Assembly (NCBI GenBank): GCA_910586595.1
Contig: CAJUJB010000009.1
Location: 11,391 to 75,390 of the forward strand
Source: an uncultured Muribaculaceae bacterium
GTDB lineage: Bacteria > Bacteroidota > Bacteroidia > Bacteroidales > Muribaculaceae
Direction of reading: 5' to 3'
Length of the DNA stretch: 64,000 nucleotides
The notes under the pieces were generated by a model that had not been told where the DNA came from, searched no databases, and saw nothing but the letters and a program-made list of their open reading frames with translations. Positions 44,852-53,678 of the stretch are shown here, piece after piece. Each line of letters begins with the position of its first letter. The first letter of the stretch is position 1. The translations under genes were made by a program, and so were the position numbers.

Positions 44852-46864
44852 ATGAAATCCCGTATATTCATATCCTCTCTGGCTCTTGCGAGTGTAATGT
44901 CTGCAGCAGCCTCAGGAACACTTTCGGGCGAAATATATCTCAAGGCACCTGGCTCCCATGCCGTGGAGCTCCCTCTCACCGTCAGCCCCGACGGCACCGT
45001 AAGCCTGAAGAATGGCGACGGCATCACCGTCAACGGTACAGCCACTACGGCAGCCAACGGCCTCACCACCGTGAAAATCACCGTATCGGCCGAAAAAAAT
45101 ATCTACTTCAACCTCGGACTCAACTACACCTCGGCCTCGCTGCGCCACGACGACTGCGAGTTCTACATGCCGGGGTTCTGGTACCACCGGAATGAACGCT
45201 CACCCGAGAACGCCCCCTCCTTCCGCATTTCCGACAGCTGGCAGGTGCGAGAAGACCGTTTGAGCACTCCTCTTGCCGGTATTTACAGCATGAAAGACGG
45301 CTCATACATGACCGTTCTGCGCCAGAATGACGCCGACAGAGCCGACTGCACGGTGCAGAATCTGACCGGCGACATCATCCTTCCCGGCCATACAACCGTA
45401 GGCTACACCGGCTTCGCTAACAAAGAAGGCAAGTCGGCACTTACATTCGGTTACCCCTATGCTGAATCACCCAAGCGCTATATCCGCAAGCTTACCCTCA
45501 TCGAGCAGGTAAGGGCTTTCGAAAAGCTCGAGGCTGGCAAGAGCATCGACCTGCAATGGGAGATCCGTGAAGGCAACGACAAAGACTATACAGCCTTCGT
45601 GACCGACACCTGGAACTACTCTTACGACGCGCTTAAGCCGGCACCGGTAGAAGGTGTGCTGAGTTCCGATCGTGCCAAGGCATATCTGGCCGAGTACTTC
45701 GCCCAGAGCTACGTCGACACATACGATCTGAAGTACTTCTCCGGTGAAGGCCTCCGCACCGACGACTGCAAGAGCACCGGAGGTTATCAGGTGGGCTTTG
45801 TGGGCCGAGTTCTGCTCAATGCCTTCAACGCCATAGAATACGGACGCGAGAATAACCGCGCCGACCTTGTTGAAAAGGGTGAGAACGTGCTTGCCAGCGT
45901 ACTGGAGCATGGCTTTACTCCGGAAGGTTACCTTATCGAAGCTGCAAACCTTGAGCGCGGCACCGCCGACGACTTCCTGAGCATACGCCGCCAATCGGAA
46001 GGTGTATTCGCAATTCTCAACTGGCTTGATTACGAACGTCGCCGAGGCACCCGTCATCCCGAATGGGAAAGCCGGATGAAGACCATCCTCGACAAGATGC
46101 TGGCACTCCAGAATGCCGATGGAAGTTTCCCCCGTAAATTCGACGGCAACCACAATTGCATCGATGCATCGGCAGGCAGCACCCCCTCAGCCACACTTCC
46201 TCTGGCCATGGCCTACAAATACTTCAAAGACAAGCGTTACCTCACAGCAGCCAAGCAGAGTGCCGCATACCTCGAAAAAGAGATTATCGACAAGGCCGAT
46301 TACTTCTCTTCAACCCTCGACGCCAACTGCGAGGACAAAGAGGCTGCCCTCTATGCCTCCACGGCGATGTACTACCTCACCTTCGTCACCAAGGGTGCTG
46401 AGCGTGAACACTACATGGATATGTGCCGTCAGGCCGCTTACTTCTGCCTCTCGTGGTATTACCTCTGGGATGTGCCCTTCTCGCAAGGCCAGATGCTCGG
46501 CGACGTAGACTTCAAGTCGAGAGGCTGGGGCAACGTCAGCGTGGAGAACAACCACATCGACGTATTCATCTTCGAATTCGCCACCATACTTGAGAAGCTC
46601 GGCCAGTACTATGGCGAACAGCGCTTCACCGACTTCGCCTCTGTGATCACCACCTCAATGCTTCAGCTCATGCCGACTCAGCCAGGCACCTTCGATATAG
46701 GTAAGACAGGCTATTATCCCGAAGTGGTGCAACACACAACCTGGGATTACGGCCGCAACGGCAAAGGATTCTATAACGACATCTTTGCTCCGGGCTGGAC
46801 AGTTGCCTCACTATGGCAGATGCTCTCCCCCGACCGCGTCGATACATTCTTCAGCAAGAATTGA
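44852..46864 (+). CDS. Secreted protein with probable (alpha/alpha) barrel, family not recognised
   Basis: The 670-residue protein has a signal peptide and a beta-rich region up to about residue 270 (YLKAPGSHAVELPLTVSPDG, EFYMPGFWYHRNERSPENAP). A helical domain follows with the rhythm of an alpha/alpha toroid: GRVLLNAFNAIEYGRENN, MKTILDKMLALQNADGSFPR and SAAYLEKEIIDKADYFSS. Candidate active-site stretches are GDVDFKSRGWGNVSVENNHI and VVQHTTWDYGRNGKGFYNDI. This sandwich-plus-toroid plan is shared by many glycosidases and lyases (for example GH127, GH146, GH154, PL8-type), but I recognise none of their signatures with confidence. Its place between GH43 and the mutarotase gene makes it a likely carbohydrate-active enzyme. 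Confidence 0.6.
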   Translation: MKSRIFISSLALASVMSAAASGTLSGEIYLKAPGSHAVELPLTVSPDGTVSLKNGDGITVNGTATTAANGLTTVKITVSAEKNIYFNLGLNYTSASLRHDDCEFYMPGFWYHRNERSPENAPSFRISDSWQVREDRLSTPLAGIYSMKDGSYMTVLRQNDADRADCTVQNLTGDIILPGHTTVGYTGFANKEGKSALTFGYPYAESPKRYIRKLTLIEQVRAFEKLEAGKSIDLQWEIREGNDKDYTAFVTDTWNYSYDALKPAPVEGVLSSDRAKAYLAEYFAQSYVDTYDLKYFSGEGLRTDDCKSTGGYQVGFVGRVLLNAFNAIEYGRENNRADLVEKGENVLASVLEHGFTPEGYLIEAANLERGTADDFLSIRRQSEGVFAILNWLDYERRRGTRHPEWESRMKTILDKMLALQNADGSFPRKFDGNHNCIDASAGSTPSATLPLAMAYKYFKDKRYLTAAKQSAAYLEKEIIDKADYFSSTLDANCEDKEAALYASTAMYYLTFVTKGAEREHYMDMCRQAAYFCLSWYYLWDVPFSQGQMLGDVDFKSRGWGNVSVENNHIDVFIFEFATILEKLGQYYGEQRFTDFASVITTSMLQLMPTQPGTFDIGKTGYYPEVVQHTTWDYGRNGKGFYNDIFAPGWTVASLWQMLSPDRVDTFFSKN

Positions 46865-46889
46865 CACCCGACGCCATCCCTAACCCTCT

Positions 46890-46930
46890 ACTTCATGCCG
46901 AACCTGCCCTCAGGATGCGGCATGAAGTTT
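46890..46930 (+). terminator. Intrinsic terminator-like hairpin after the barrel protein gene
   Basis: ACTTCATGCCG (46890-46900) pairs perfectly with CGGCATGAAGT (46918-46928), followed by TT and CCCTATTTT. It probably marks the end of the main PUL transcript; galM begins 64 bases later. Confidence 0.65.
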
Positions 46931-46993
46931 CCCTATTTTAAGAACAATGCCTTACAATTCACTTTTTAATCACATTTCAATCCATCTTACTTA

Positions 46994-48130
46994 ATGAAAA
47001 AGTATTTTGTAATTGGTGCGGCCGCAGCCATGCTTGCGGCTTGCAATCAGGGAGGAAAAACTCCTGAACTGACCAAATCAGGTCTTGATCCCGAAAACTT
47101 CGTGAGCACAGTCGACGGACAGCCCACCGCCCTCTACACGCTGACCAATGCCGACGGCATGGAAGCTTGCATCACCAACTTCGGCGGCCGTATCGTGTCG
47201 CTGATGGTGCCAGGTGCTGACGGCCAATTCCGCGATGTGGTGCTCGGTCATGACTCCATCGCCGACTACGTGAACATCGACGGCAACTTCGGCGCTCTGA
47301 TTGGCCGCTACGGAAACCGCATCAACCAGGGTCGGTTCACACTCGACGATGTAGAATATCAGCTTCCGCAGAACAACTACGGCCACTGCCTGCACGGCGG
47401 CCCCAAGGGCTTCCACAACTCGGTATGGAATGCCAACCAGACCAGCGACAGCACACTTGTGCTGACACTTGCGTCGCCCGATGGCGAGGCCGGATTCCCC
47501 GGAAATGTCGATGTTGAGGTTACCTATACCTTAAGCTCTGACAATGCCCTGCGCATCGACTACAAGGCCACAACCGACAAGCCAACCATCCTCAATCTCA
47601 CCAACCACAGCTACTTCAACCTCTCGGGCGACCCCTCGCATGACATCCTCGGCGAGACTCTGTCGTTCCGTGCGTCACGCTTCACCCCCATCGACAGCAC
47701 CTTCATGACCTCGGGCGAACTCCGCGACGTTGAAGGCACCCCCTTCGACTTCCGTGAAGGCCGTGTTGTAGGCGACAGCATCAACTCAAGCTACTGCCAG
47801 ATTGCCAACGGTCTGGGCTACGACCACAACATGGTGCTCGACAACCCTGGCGACCTGACAGCCAGCGCAGCTACTCTGAGCGACCCCGAGTCGGGCATCG
47901 TGATGGACGTATACACCAACGAGCCGGGCATCCAGTTCTATGCAGGCAACTTCCTTGACGGCACCGTAAAGGGCAAGAAAGGCATAGCCTATCCCAAGCG
48001 TTCGGCCATCTGCCTTGAGACCCAGCATTTCCCCGACTCACCCAACAAAGCCGAGTGGCCTTCGGTAGTTGTACGTCCGGGTGAGACTTACACCAGCACA
48101 TGCATCTACAAGTTCTCCACCAATAACTGA
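46994..48130 (+). CDS. galM: Exported aldose 1-epimerase (mutarotase) lipoprotein
   Basis: The 378-residue GalM-fold protein interconverts the alpha and beta anomers of a sugar released by the hydrolases. The lipobox LAAC near residue 16 predicts a lipoprotein, so it acts in the periplasm or at a membrane and not in the cytoplasm. Conserved stretches are GRYGNRINQGRFTLD, NHSYFNLSG with the catalytic His, YDHNMVLD, and CLETQHFPDSPN with the catalytic Glu. Length is a little over the usual 340-350 because of the signal. It follows the PUL terminator and is 19 bases from the SGNH gene. Confidence 0.92.
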   Translation: MKKYFVIGAAAAMLAACNQGGKTPELTKSGLDPENFVSTVDGQPTALYTLTNADGMEACITNFGGRIVSLMVPGADGQFRDVVLGHDSIADYVNIDGNFGALIGRYGNRINQGRFTLDDVEYQLPQNNYGHCLHGGPKGFHNSVWNANQTSDSTLVLTLASPDGEAGFPGNVDVEVTYTLSSDNALRIDYKATTDKPTILNLTNHSYFNLSGDPSHDILGETLSFRASRFTPIDSTFMTSGELRDVEGTPFDFREGRVVGDSINSSYCQIANGLGYDHNMVLDNPGDLTASAATLSDPESGIVMDVYTNEPGIQFYAGNFLDGTVKGKKGIAYPKRSAICLETQHFPDSPNKAEWPSVVVRPGETYTSTCIYKFSTNN

Positions 48131-48149
48131 CGCCTGTCAATTATTGCAC

Positions 48150-49709
48150 ATGAGACTTGCACACACACTTATTCTGACCGGTCTCCTGTCGCTGTCGCTC
48201 AATGCCACGGCGCAGGGCACCGGTTTGCCTCAGGTAAGCTCTGTTGAGATAAAGGGGTCTGTAGTGGCCGATGGCACCACCCTCCCCTACTGTGGCAATG
48301 GACTATGGCGCGGAGAAGTATCGCTCGATGTGCCCAAGGAAGGGCAATACATAGGGCGGTACGTCTACTTCACCATCAACGGAAATGATTCGCTGACACT
48401 GCGCCGGAAACCCAGGACTGACTCTCTGGTATACGAACCGGGCGGAAAGAAGGGCGAGAATATACGGGTTAACAACGGCACATATACAGTGACGGTCGAC
48501 CTCAACTCCTCTACCTTCCGCTTCGACGCACCGGTCGACCCATGGCGCATCAGCGTCTTCGGCTCGTCGGTTGCCAATGGCCAGGGAGCTCCGGGCTTCA
48601 AGGGCTATGCCTACAACTACGGCAACCTTCTGCGCAAACGCAGCCATGAAGGCGCTGCGAGGCATCCGTTCTATACATCGGGAGTATCTATAGGTGGAAA
48701 CACCACCCGGCACCTGCTCAACCGATATGACGATCTGCTCCGCGACTTCGGCCGCTATGTTGTCTTCGGGCTATCGCTTGGCAATGAAGGGATACATGGA
48801 GCTGAGAATCCGGAGGAGATCTTCAATCAGTTCCGCGACAATATGCTCACTCTGATTGCAAAGGTAAGGGCCGACGGCAAAATTCCGGTGATAGTCAATA
48901 ACTACACACGCGGCGACTACGATGCATCGGACTATGCCTGCGTCAAGCAGATGAACCTGCTCATACACCAATGGGATCTGCCATCGGTAAATGTGCTCGG
49001 AGCAATCGACGACGGCACGGGTAAATGGGCTGAGAACTATATTGAAGACGTTGCCCACCCCAATCTTGACGGGCATATGGAGTTCCTCTACGCCTTTGTT
49101 CCTTCTCTTTTCGATGCAATCGAAGACGGAAAGGCTCTTCCGACCCGGGAAACCGGTCATAGCCTGACGCTCGAGGATGGCCAATGCCTTGCGTTCAAGG
49201 GCGAGGAGACAGTGCATCCGTTTACCCTCTCGGCAAGAGTAAAAACCAATGAGGGCGGACGGCTCTTTACCATATCTCTGGCCGACGGCGAAGGCTATGT
49301 ATCAGTTTCGGGTGATGGCTCGGTAAGCTATAGCTCTCCTGCCGGCACTGCGGCAAGCGGCGTGGCTGTGCTCAGCGATGACGAATGGCATGATGTGACA
49401 CTCAGCCATTATCACGCCCTTGGCAAGACCTATCTCTACGTTGACGACCGCCTCGCCGGTACGGTCGACGAGCGGATAGCTCCGGGCGAGATACGGATTG
49501 GCGATGCTGGCTCGAAGAACCCTCTGAACGTATCGGAGGTGGCCTTCTGGCGATCGGGGCTCAATGCCGAGGAAGTTGCGGCCTGGCACAATGGAGCGAT
49601 GCTCAAATCGAGCCTCGAAATCTATGCGCCCATGCAGCAAGAGGCTGACGGCACCATCGCCAACCGTGCTCAGAGCCTCAACAGCCTCACTTTACTCTCG
49701 AATCGATGA
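48150..49709 (+). CDS. Secreted SGNH esterase with C-terminal LamG-like domain
   Basis: The 519-residue protein has a signal peptide (to about residue 22), a small beta domain and then an SGNH hydrolase. Nucleophile Ser140 lies in FGSSVANG, oxyanion residues are Gly182-Gly183 (SIGGNTT) and Asn212 (LSLGNEG), and the Asp300/His303 pair is in DVAHP. From about residue 345 a concanavalin/LamG-like beta-sandwich follows (HPFTLSARVKTNEGGRLFTI, DEWHDVTLSHYHALGKTYLY). It likely removes acetyl or similar esters from the glycan. The start at 48150 (MRLAHTLILTG) is chosen because it gives a proper signal peptide; an earlier ATG at 48069 lies within galM. Its 3' end overlaps dtd on the other strand by 23 bases. 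Confidence 0.82.
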   Translation: MRLAHTLILTGLLSLSLNATAQGTGLPQVSSVEIKGSVVADGTTLPYCGNGLWRGEVSLDVPKEGQYIGRYVYFTINGNDSLTLRRKPRTDSLVYEPGGKKGENIRVNNGTYTVTVDLNSSTFRFDAPVDPWRISVFGSSVANGQGAPGFKGYAYNYGNLLRKRSHEGAARHPFYTSGVSIGGNTTRHLLNRYDDLLRDFGRYVVFGLSLGNEGIHGAENPEEIFNQFRDNMLTLIAKVRADGKIPVIVNNYTRGDYDASDYACVKQMNLLIHQWDLPSVNVLGAIDDGTGKWAENYIEDVAHPNLDGHMEFLYAFVPSLFDAIEDGKALPTRETGHSLTLEDGQCLAFKGEETVHPFTLSARVKTNEGGRLFTISLADGEGYVSVSGDGSVSYSSPAGTAASGVAVLSDDEWHDVTLSHYHALGKTYLYVDDRLAGTVDERIAPGEIRIGDAGSKNPLNVSEVAFWRSGLNAEEVAAWHNGAMLKSSLEIYAPMQQEADGTIANRAQSLNSLTLLSNR

Positions 49710-50136
49710 AGATGGTGACGGGGCCGTCGTTGACGAGGGCAACCTGCATGTCGGCTCCGAACACACCCTTCCTGACCTCCCGGCCCAAAGCCTCGCCTAC
49801 AAGGCGGCAGTAAAGCTCGTACATAGGTACAGCAAGGTCATGCCCTGCCGCACGGACATAGCTGGGCCGATTGCCTTTGGCAGTTGAAGCAAGCAGCGTG
49901 AACTGGCTCACGGCGAGCACATCGCCTCCGACGTCAGCCACAGAGCGGTTCATCACGCCGGCTTCATCGTTGAAGATTCTCAGGGCCACAGTCTTGGCGG
50001 CCAGGCGACGGACATCGTCTTCCGTATCACCGGTCTCAACCCCGACGAGCACCATCATACCTGGCCCTATGGAGCTATGCAGGGCACCGGCTATGCTTAC
50101 AGATGCCTGCAACACACGTTGTATTACGATTCTCAT
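49687..50136 (-). CDS. dtd: D-aminoacyl-tRNA deacylase
   Basis: DTD hydrolyses D-aminoacyl-tRNAs (and glycyl-tRNA(Ala)), recycling tRNAs. The 149-residue protein opens MRIVIQRVLQASVSI. It has the SQFTL motif (AVSQFTLLAST), which carries the catalytic side, and the cross-subunit NxGPVT motif (VNDGPVTIFIDS). Length is the family norm. The start at 50136 was chosen by homology; the frame upstream to 50241 runs through a promoter and is not coding. It is convergent with the SGNH gene and overlaps its end by 23 bases. Confidence 0.95.
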   Translation of the reverse strand: MRIVIQRVLQASVSIAGALHSSIGPGMMVLVGVETGDTEDDVRRLAAKTVALRIFNDEAGVMNRSVADVGGDVLAVSQFTLLASTAKGNRPSYVRAAGHDLAVPMYELYCRLVGEALGREVRKGVFGADMQVALVNDGPVTIFIDSRVK

Positions 50137-50161
50137 ATAGTCATATATCTGAATTATGATG

Positions 50162-50193
50162 CAAAAATAAGGTAAAGAGGCCATACGGCCAAA
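50162..50193 (-). promoter_or_regulatory. Consensus promoter of dtd
   Basis: On the minus strand TTTG (50193-50190) is separated by exactly 20 bases from TATTTTTG (50169-50162), a full match to the Bacteroidetes consensus. The dtd start codon is 26 bases downstream of the -7 box. Confidence 0.7.
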
Positions 50194-50198
50194 TATGC

Positions 50199-50254
50199 AC
50201 ATGCGCCGCATGCACGCCCTCCGGAGTAACGGAGAAGGCACATGCGGCGCATGT
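50199..50254 (-). terminator. Long hairpin after the second phospholipase-B-like gene
   Basis: ACATGCGCCGCATG (50199-50212) and CATGCGGCGCATGT (50241-50254) are perfect 14-bp arms. A nested CTCCG and CGGAG stem sits in the 28-base loop. It lies 14 bases past the stop of the phospholipase-B-like gene. No strong T-run follows, so termination may be Rho-assisted. Confidence 0.6.
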
Positions 50255-50268
50255 ATTATCGGGTTGTA

Positions 50269-51915
50269 TTATTCCATGAAGAGTTTCACGAGGTTCCAGC
50301 GGCCATCGACTACGTCGGGCACATTATCCTCGCTCTCCGGGCCCTTGAAGCGGGCAAATAGAGATTTCGACCAGATGAATGGCTCGCCCATCACGTAAGG
50401 TGTGCCGTATTTCATCCAGAATGATGTTGCCGTACCTGTAAGCGACGGTTTGTACGATAGTTTGTCGAGTACCTCACGCATCTCCTTGGTGCCGAAAGCC
50501 TTGGCATCGGCAGATCCGTCAGGACGGACGTGGATGAACTCCGTAGTGCCGTATCCCGGATCCCAGCGGCCATAGATCGAAAGAGGCTCACGGTCTTCGG
50601 TGTAGGTGATGAGGTCTTTGCAGGTCTCCATGTCGACCACGGTGCATAGACGGTTATAGAGCTGGTTGCGTCGCATAGGGCGCTCGTTCATTGAGGCGAG
50701 CTCGTAGTTGACCTGCCAATCGATAGGCTGGTTGATGCCGAAGATATGGGTTGCAGAGATAAGGTGGGCGTCATAGTCAACGTCGGGGTCGACCACATGG
50801 CCGGTAGAGTCGACAGCCTTGAGTTCCTTGCCATCGGAAGTGAAGAGGACAAAACGGTTGTAGCTCATCTCGACCAGGCCGATGCGGTTGCGGTATGCGT
50901 CGACCACCATGTAGCCGTTGAGGTATGTGGCGGTGTTGTCCATGGCGAGATACTCGTAGAATTCCTCGATTGAGCTTGCGAAGTGCTCAGCGGCAGCCGA
51001 ACGCCAGACGATCCAAATGCCGAGAGTCTTTGGCTTGTTGAAGAAGTTGACGTGGGTGGTTTCGTTGAAGCCGATGCCGTGCTTGTTGAAGCCGAAGTCG
51101 GTGTTAGATCCGAACTGGCCCTGGCAGGTGGCATTCTGAGTGACGAAGTCGTCGCCGATGACGTAGCTTACGGCACATGAGTTATTGTAGTAACACATCC
51201 ATGAGTTGTGTGTCCAGTAAATCTCACCGTCGGGCATGTATTTCACGTAAGCGGTGCAGTGGTCGTTGGTCGACTCACGTGTGAGGCCTTTCTTCTGAGG
51301 ATTTTCGGGCGGCACACCGAGCACCATGCCGATCTTGTCGCCGATGGCGTAGAAAAGGTCGTCCTGGGCGTTGATGAAGTAGACGTCGAGGAATGTAAGC
51401 TCATCTTTGCCGGTGTGGAGCACGCTCTGGTCATCGCCGATAGCCTTGAGCGACAGATCGGCGAATGATACGCTTTCGCGGGCCTCACGGTCGACGGCAC
51501 CCTCGAATATACCGAGCTGACGGTACATGAGACGCAGTATAGACTTAGCCTTCTCGTCGGTCTGATGCTGGCCCATATAGTCGTAGAGCCAATTGTAGTT
51601 GTCGATAAGGCCTTGCTGAGCAGCCTGGAGCATCTCAGGGGTGATGGTAATGTTGATGTCGTCTTGTGGGGTGGCGGCGATTGTGAAGTTGTTCCACGAG
51701 TTGTTACGTGCGGCCTTGATGGCGAAATTACCCTGGACTTTGCCTTGCACATATCCGGCACGGTATTCCTGGAGGAATATGTCGGCGTTCGGGTCCTGAG
51801 CGAAGATGGCGTAGTTCCAGTTATTGTCGACGCACTGGGCGAAACCTCGTGTATACTCGTTGAGTACAAACTCGGTTGCGGGCACGTTCTTGAGTGTATT
51901 TTGTTTAGTTGCCAT
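50269..51915 (-). CDS. Phospholipase-B-like Ntn hydrolase, paralogue 2
   Basis: The 548-residue protein resembles the phospholipase B-like (PLBD/LAMA, Pfam Phospholip_B) family. Matching landmarks are an early EYRAGYVQGKVQG (family: AAGYxEGxLT), the probable nucleophile Cys220 in NDHCTAYVKYMPDGEIYWTH, the stretch YVIGDDFVTQNATC with GIGFNETT, YLNGYMVVDAYRNRIGLVE, and the late FWMKYGTPYVMGEPFIWSKS. In the family this Cys becomes an N-terminal nucleophile after self-cleavage and hydrolyses ester or amide bonds. There is no signal peptide (MATKQNTLKNVPATEF), which differs from the lysosomal eukaryotic members. It lies 54 bases after its paralogue in an operon with an MFS carrier. Confidence 0.72.
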   Translation of the reverse strand: MATKQNTLKNVPATEFVLNEYTRGFAQCVDNNWNYAIFAQDPNADIFLQEYRAGYVQGKVQGNFAIKAARNNSWNNFTIAATPQDDINITITPEMLQAAQQGLIDNYNWLYDYMGQHQTDEKAKSILRLMYRQLGIFEGAVDREARESVSFADLSLKAIGDDQSVLHTGKDELTFLDVYFINAQDDLFYAIGDKIGMVLGVPPENPQKKGLTRESTNDHCTAYVKYMPDGEIYWTHNSWMCYYNNSCAVSYVIGDDFVTQNATCQGQFGSNTDFGFNKHGIGFNETTHVNFFNKPKTLGIWIVWRSAAAEHFASSIEEFYEYLAMDNTATYLNGYMVVDAYRNRIGLVEMSYNRFVLFTSDGKELKAVDSTGHVVDPDVDYDAHLISATHIFGINQPIDWQVNYELASMNERPMRRNQLYNRLCTVVDMETCKDLITYTEDREPLSIYGRWDPGYGTTEFIHVRPDGSADAKAFGTKEMREVLDKLSYKPSLTGTATSFWMKYGTPYVMGEPFIWSKSLFARFKGPESEDNVPDVVDGRWNLVKLFME

Positions 51916-51969
51916 ATTGTTTTAAATCTGAAATTAAGGAATTTAGGAAAACAGCCTGCTGAGGCATGC

Positions 51970-53673
51970 TTATTCCATAAACATTTTCACGCGGTTCCAT
52001 CGTCCGTCGAGCACGTCGGGCACGAAGTCGACTTCCTCGGGCTGCTTGAACTGAGCCCAGAGCGAGCGGCTCCAGATGAATGGCGTACCCGAGATATACG
52101 GTGTGCCGTATTTCATCCAGAATGAGGTCTTTGTGCCGTCTTTTGACGGTTTGCGTGAAAGGTTGGCGAGCACTTCCTTAATTTCGTCGGTGCCGAATGC
52201 TTTGGCGTCGATTGCGGAGTGCGGGCGGTGAGCGATCATTTCAGAGGTGCCGTAGCCGAGATCCCAACGACCGGCAATTGAGATAGGCTCTTTGTCGGAG
52301 TTGTAGGTTACGAGCCTCTTGGCGTCTTCCATAGTGTAGACGTTGCCGATGTTTCGATAGAGCTGGTAACGGCGTTTAGGCGCACCGTCGATAGTGGCGC
52401 AGTCGTGCCAGATACGGCGGTAGATAGGGATGTTGCAACCGAGGATGTGCGTCGGGGTGATCATGTGGTGGTCGTAGTCGAGCACGGGGTTGGGCACATA
52501 GTCGGTAGATTCTTTTACGGTAAGAGTTGTGCCGTCGGATTTGAAGAGGGCCATACGGAGGTAACTCATGTCGACCAGGCCAATCTCGCCTTTGTATGCG
52601 TCGACCACCATGTATGCGTTGAGGTATGTGCCGGTGTTGTCGATCATGCAGTAGTCGTAGAATTCCTCGATAGACTTTGCGAAGTGCTCAGCGGCAGCGG
52701 CACGCCATGTGATCCATACACCGAGTGTCTTAGGCACGGTCTTGTTGTATGTCTCTGTTGTCTCGTTGAAGCCGATGCCGTTTCCGTTGAAGCCGAAGTC
52801 GGTATTTGATCCGAACTGGCCTTGACAGTAACAGTTCTGTGTGAGGAAGTCGTCGCCGATGACATATGTAACGGCGCATGTCTGCGAGTAGACGCAGCAC
52901 CATGAGGTGTGTGTCCAGAGTATCTCGCCGTTGTCGAGCTTGCGCACGAAGCCCGAGCAGTGCGAAGGATGGTAGTCGTCGGGGAATCCGTTGCGGAGAG
53001 CCGAGCGGTGGAACAGGCCTACGCCAGATGGCTGCACGGGGCCTTCGTACAAAGCGTTCTTGTCACCTTTGGCCACCTCTGCGAGGAGGGGCTTCATGTC
53101 GGCGGCAGCGGCGTCGAGAATATCCATCTGGGCGTTGATGAAGTAAACGTCGAGGAATGTAAGCGGCTGGTCGTAGAGGTGAAGTGTTGCATTCTCGGCA
53201 GTCATCGACCCGAGGTTGAGGTCTTCAAGCTTGACACCAGTGCGGGGTTTGTTGTCGACCGCACCGTCGTAGATTCCGAGCTGTCGGAACATGAGTCGGG
53301 TTATGTTACGGGCTTTTTCGTCGTCCTGGCGCTTGCCTACCCAGTCGTAGAGGTAGTTGTAGTTGTCGACAAGGTGACGGCGGAATACCTCAGTGAGTCC
53401 GTCGGGAATGATGTTCGAGTTTCCAGGGGTTGCGGCGGTCTGGTCGAGTATCGTGTTGGAGTATGTGTTGTTACGGGCGCAAGTTATGGCCTTGTTGCCC
53501 TGCACCTTACCCTGGACGTAACCAGCGTTGTATTCCTGCTGGTAGATGTCGATGTCGGGGTTCTGTGCGTAGATGGCATAATTCCAGTTGTTGTCGACGC
53601 ATTGAGCGAAGCCTCGGGTATACTGGTCGAGGACAAATTCCTCGACGGGAGTATTTTTGAATTTACTTTCCAT
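51970..53673 (-). CDS. Phospholipase-B-like Ntn hydrolase, paralogue 1
   Basis: The 567-residue paralogue of the protein at 50269 shares its whole layout. It opens EFVLDQYTRGFAQCVDNNWN and has EYNAGYVQGKVQGNKAI, the probable nucleophile Cys239 in PSHCSGFVRKLDNGEILWTH (family: CSGLVK...HNTW), and GDDFLTQNCYCQGQFG. The closing block reads SFWMKYGTPYISGTPFIWSR. Like its paralogue it lacks a signal peptide. It begins 5 bases after the MFS stop, so the three genes are one operon. Roughly half the positions are identical between the two paralogues by eye, which suggests an old duplication and perhaps different substrates or a hetero-oligomer. Confidence 0.75.
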   Translation of the reverse strand: MESKFKNTPVEEFVLDQYTRGFAQCVDNNWNYAIYAQNPDIDIYQQEYNAGYVQGKVQGNKAITCARNNTYSNTILDQTAATPGNSNIIPDGLTEVFRRHLVDNYNYLYDWVGKRQDDEKARNITRLMFRQLGIYDGAVDNKPRTGVKLEDLNLGSMTAENATLHLYDQPLTFLDVYFINAQMDILDAAAADMKPLLAEVAKGDKNALYEGPVQPSGVGLFHRSALRNGFPDDYHPSHCSGFVRKLDNGEILWTHTSWCCVYSQTCAVTYVIGDDFLTQNCYCQGQFGSNTDFGFNGNGIGFNETTETYNKTVPKTLGVWITWRAAAAEHFAKSIEEFYDYCMIDNTGTYLNAYMVVDAYKGEIGLVDMSYLRMALFKSDGTTLTVKESTDYVPNPVLDYDHHMITPTHILGCNIPIYRRIWHDCATIDGAPKRRYQLYRNIGNVYTMEDAKRLVTYNSDKEPISIAGRWDLGYGTSEMIAHRPHSAIDAKAFGTDEIKEVLANLSRKPSKDGTKTSFWMKYGTPYISGTPFIWSRSLWAQFKQPEEVDFVPDVLDGRWNRVKMFME

Positions 53674-53678
53674 GTGGC

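Noticed and set aside
50269..53673. Bile salt hydrolase or C69 dipeptidase for the paired hydrolases
   Set aside because: Both of those families have the catalytic Cys at or near the mature N-terminus and are shorter (about 320-480 residues). Here the Cys is internal (220 and 239) with landmarks that match the phospholipase-B-like layout.
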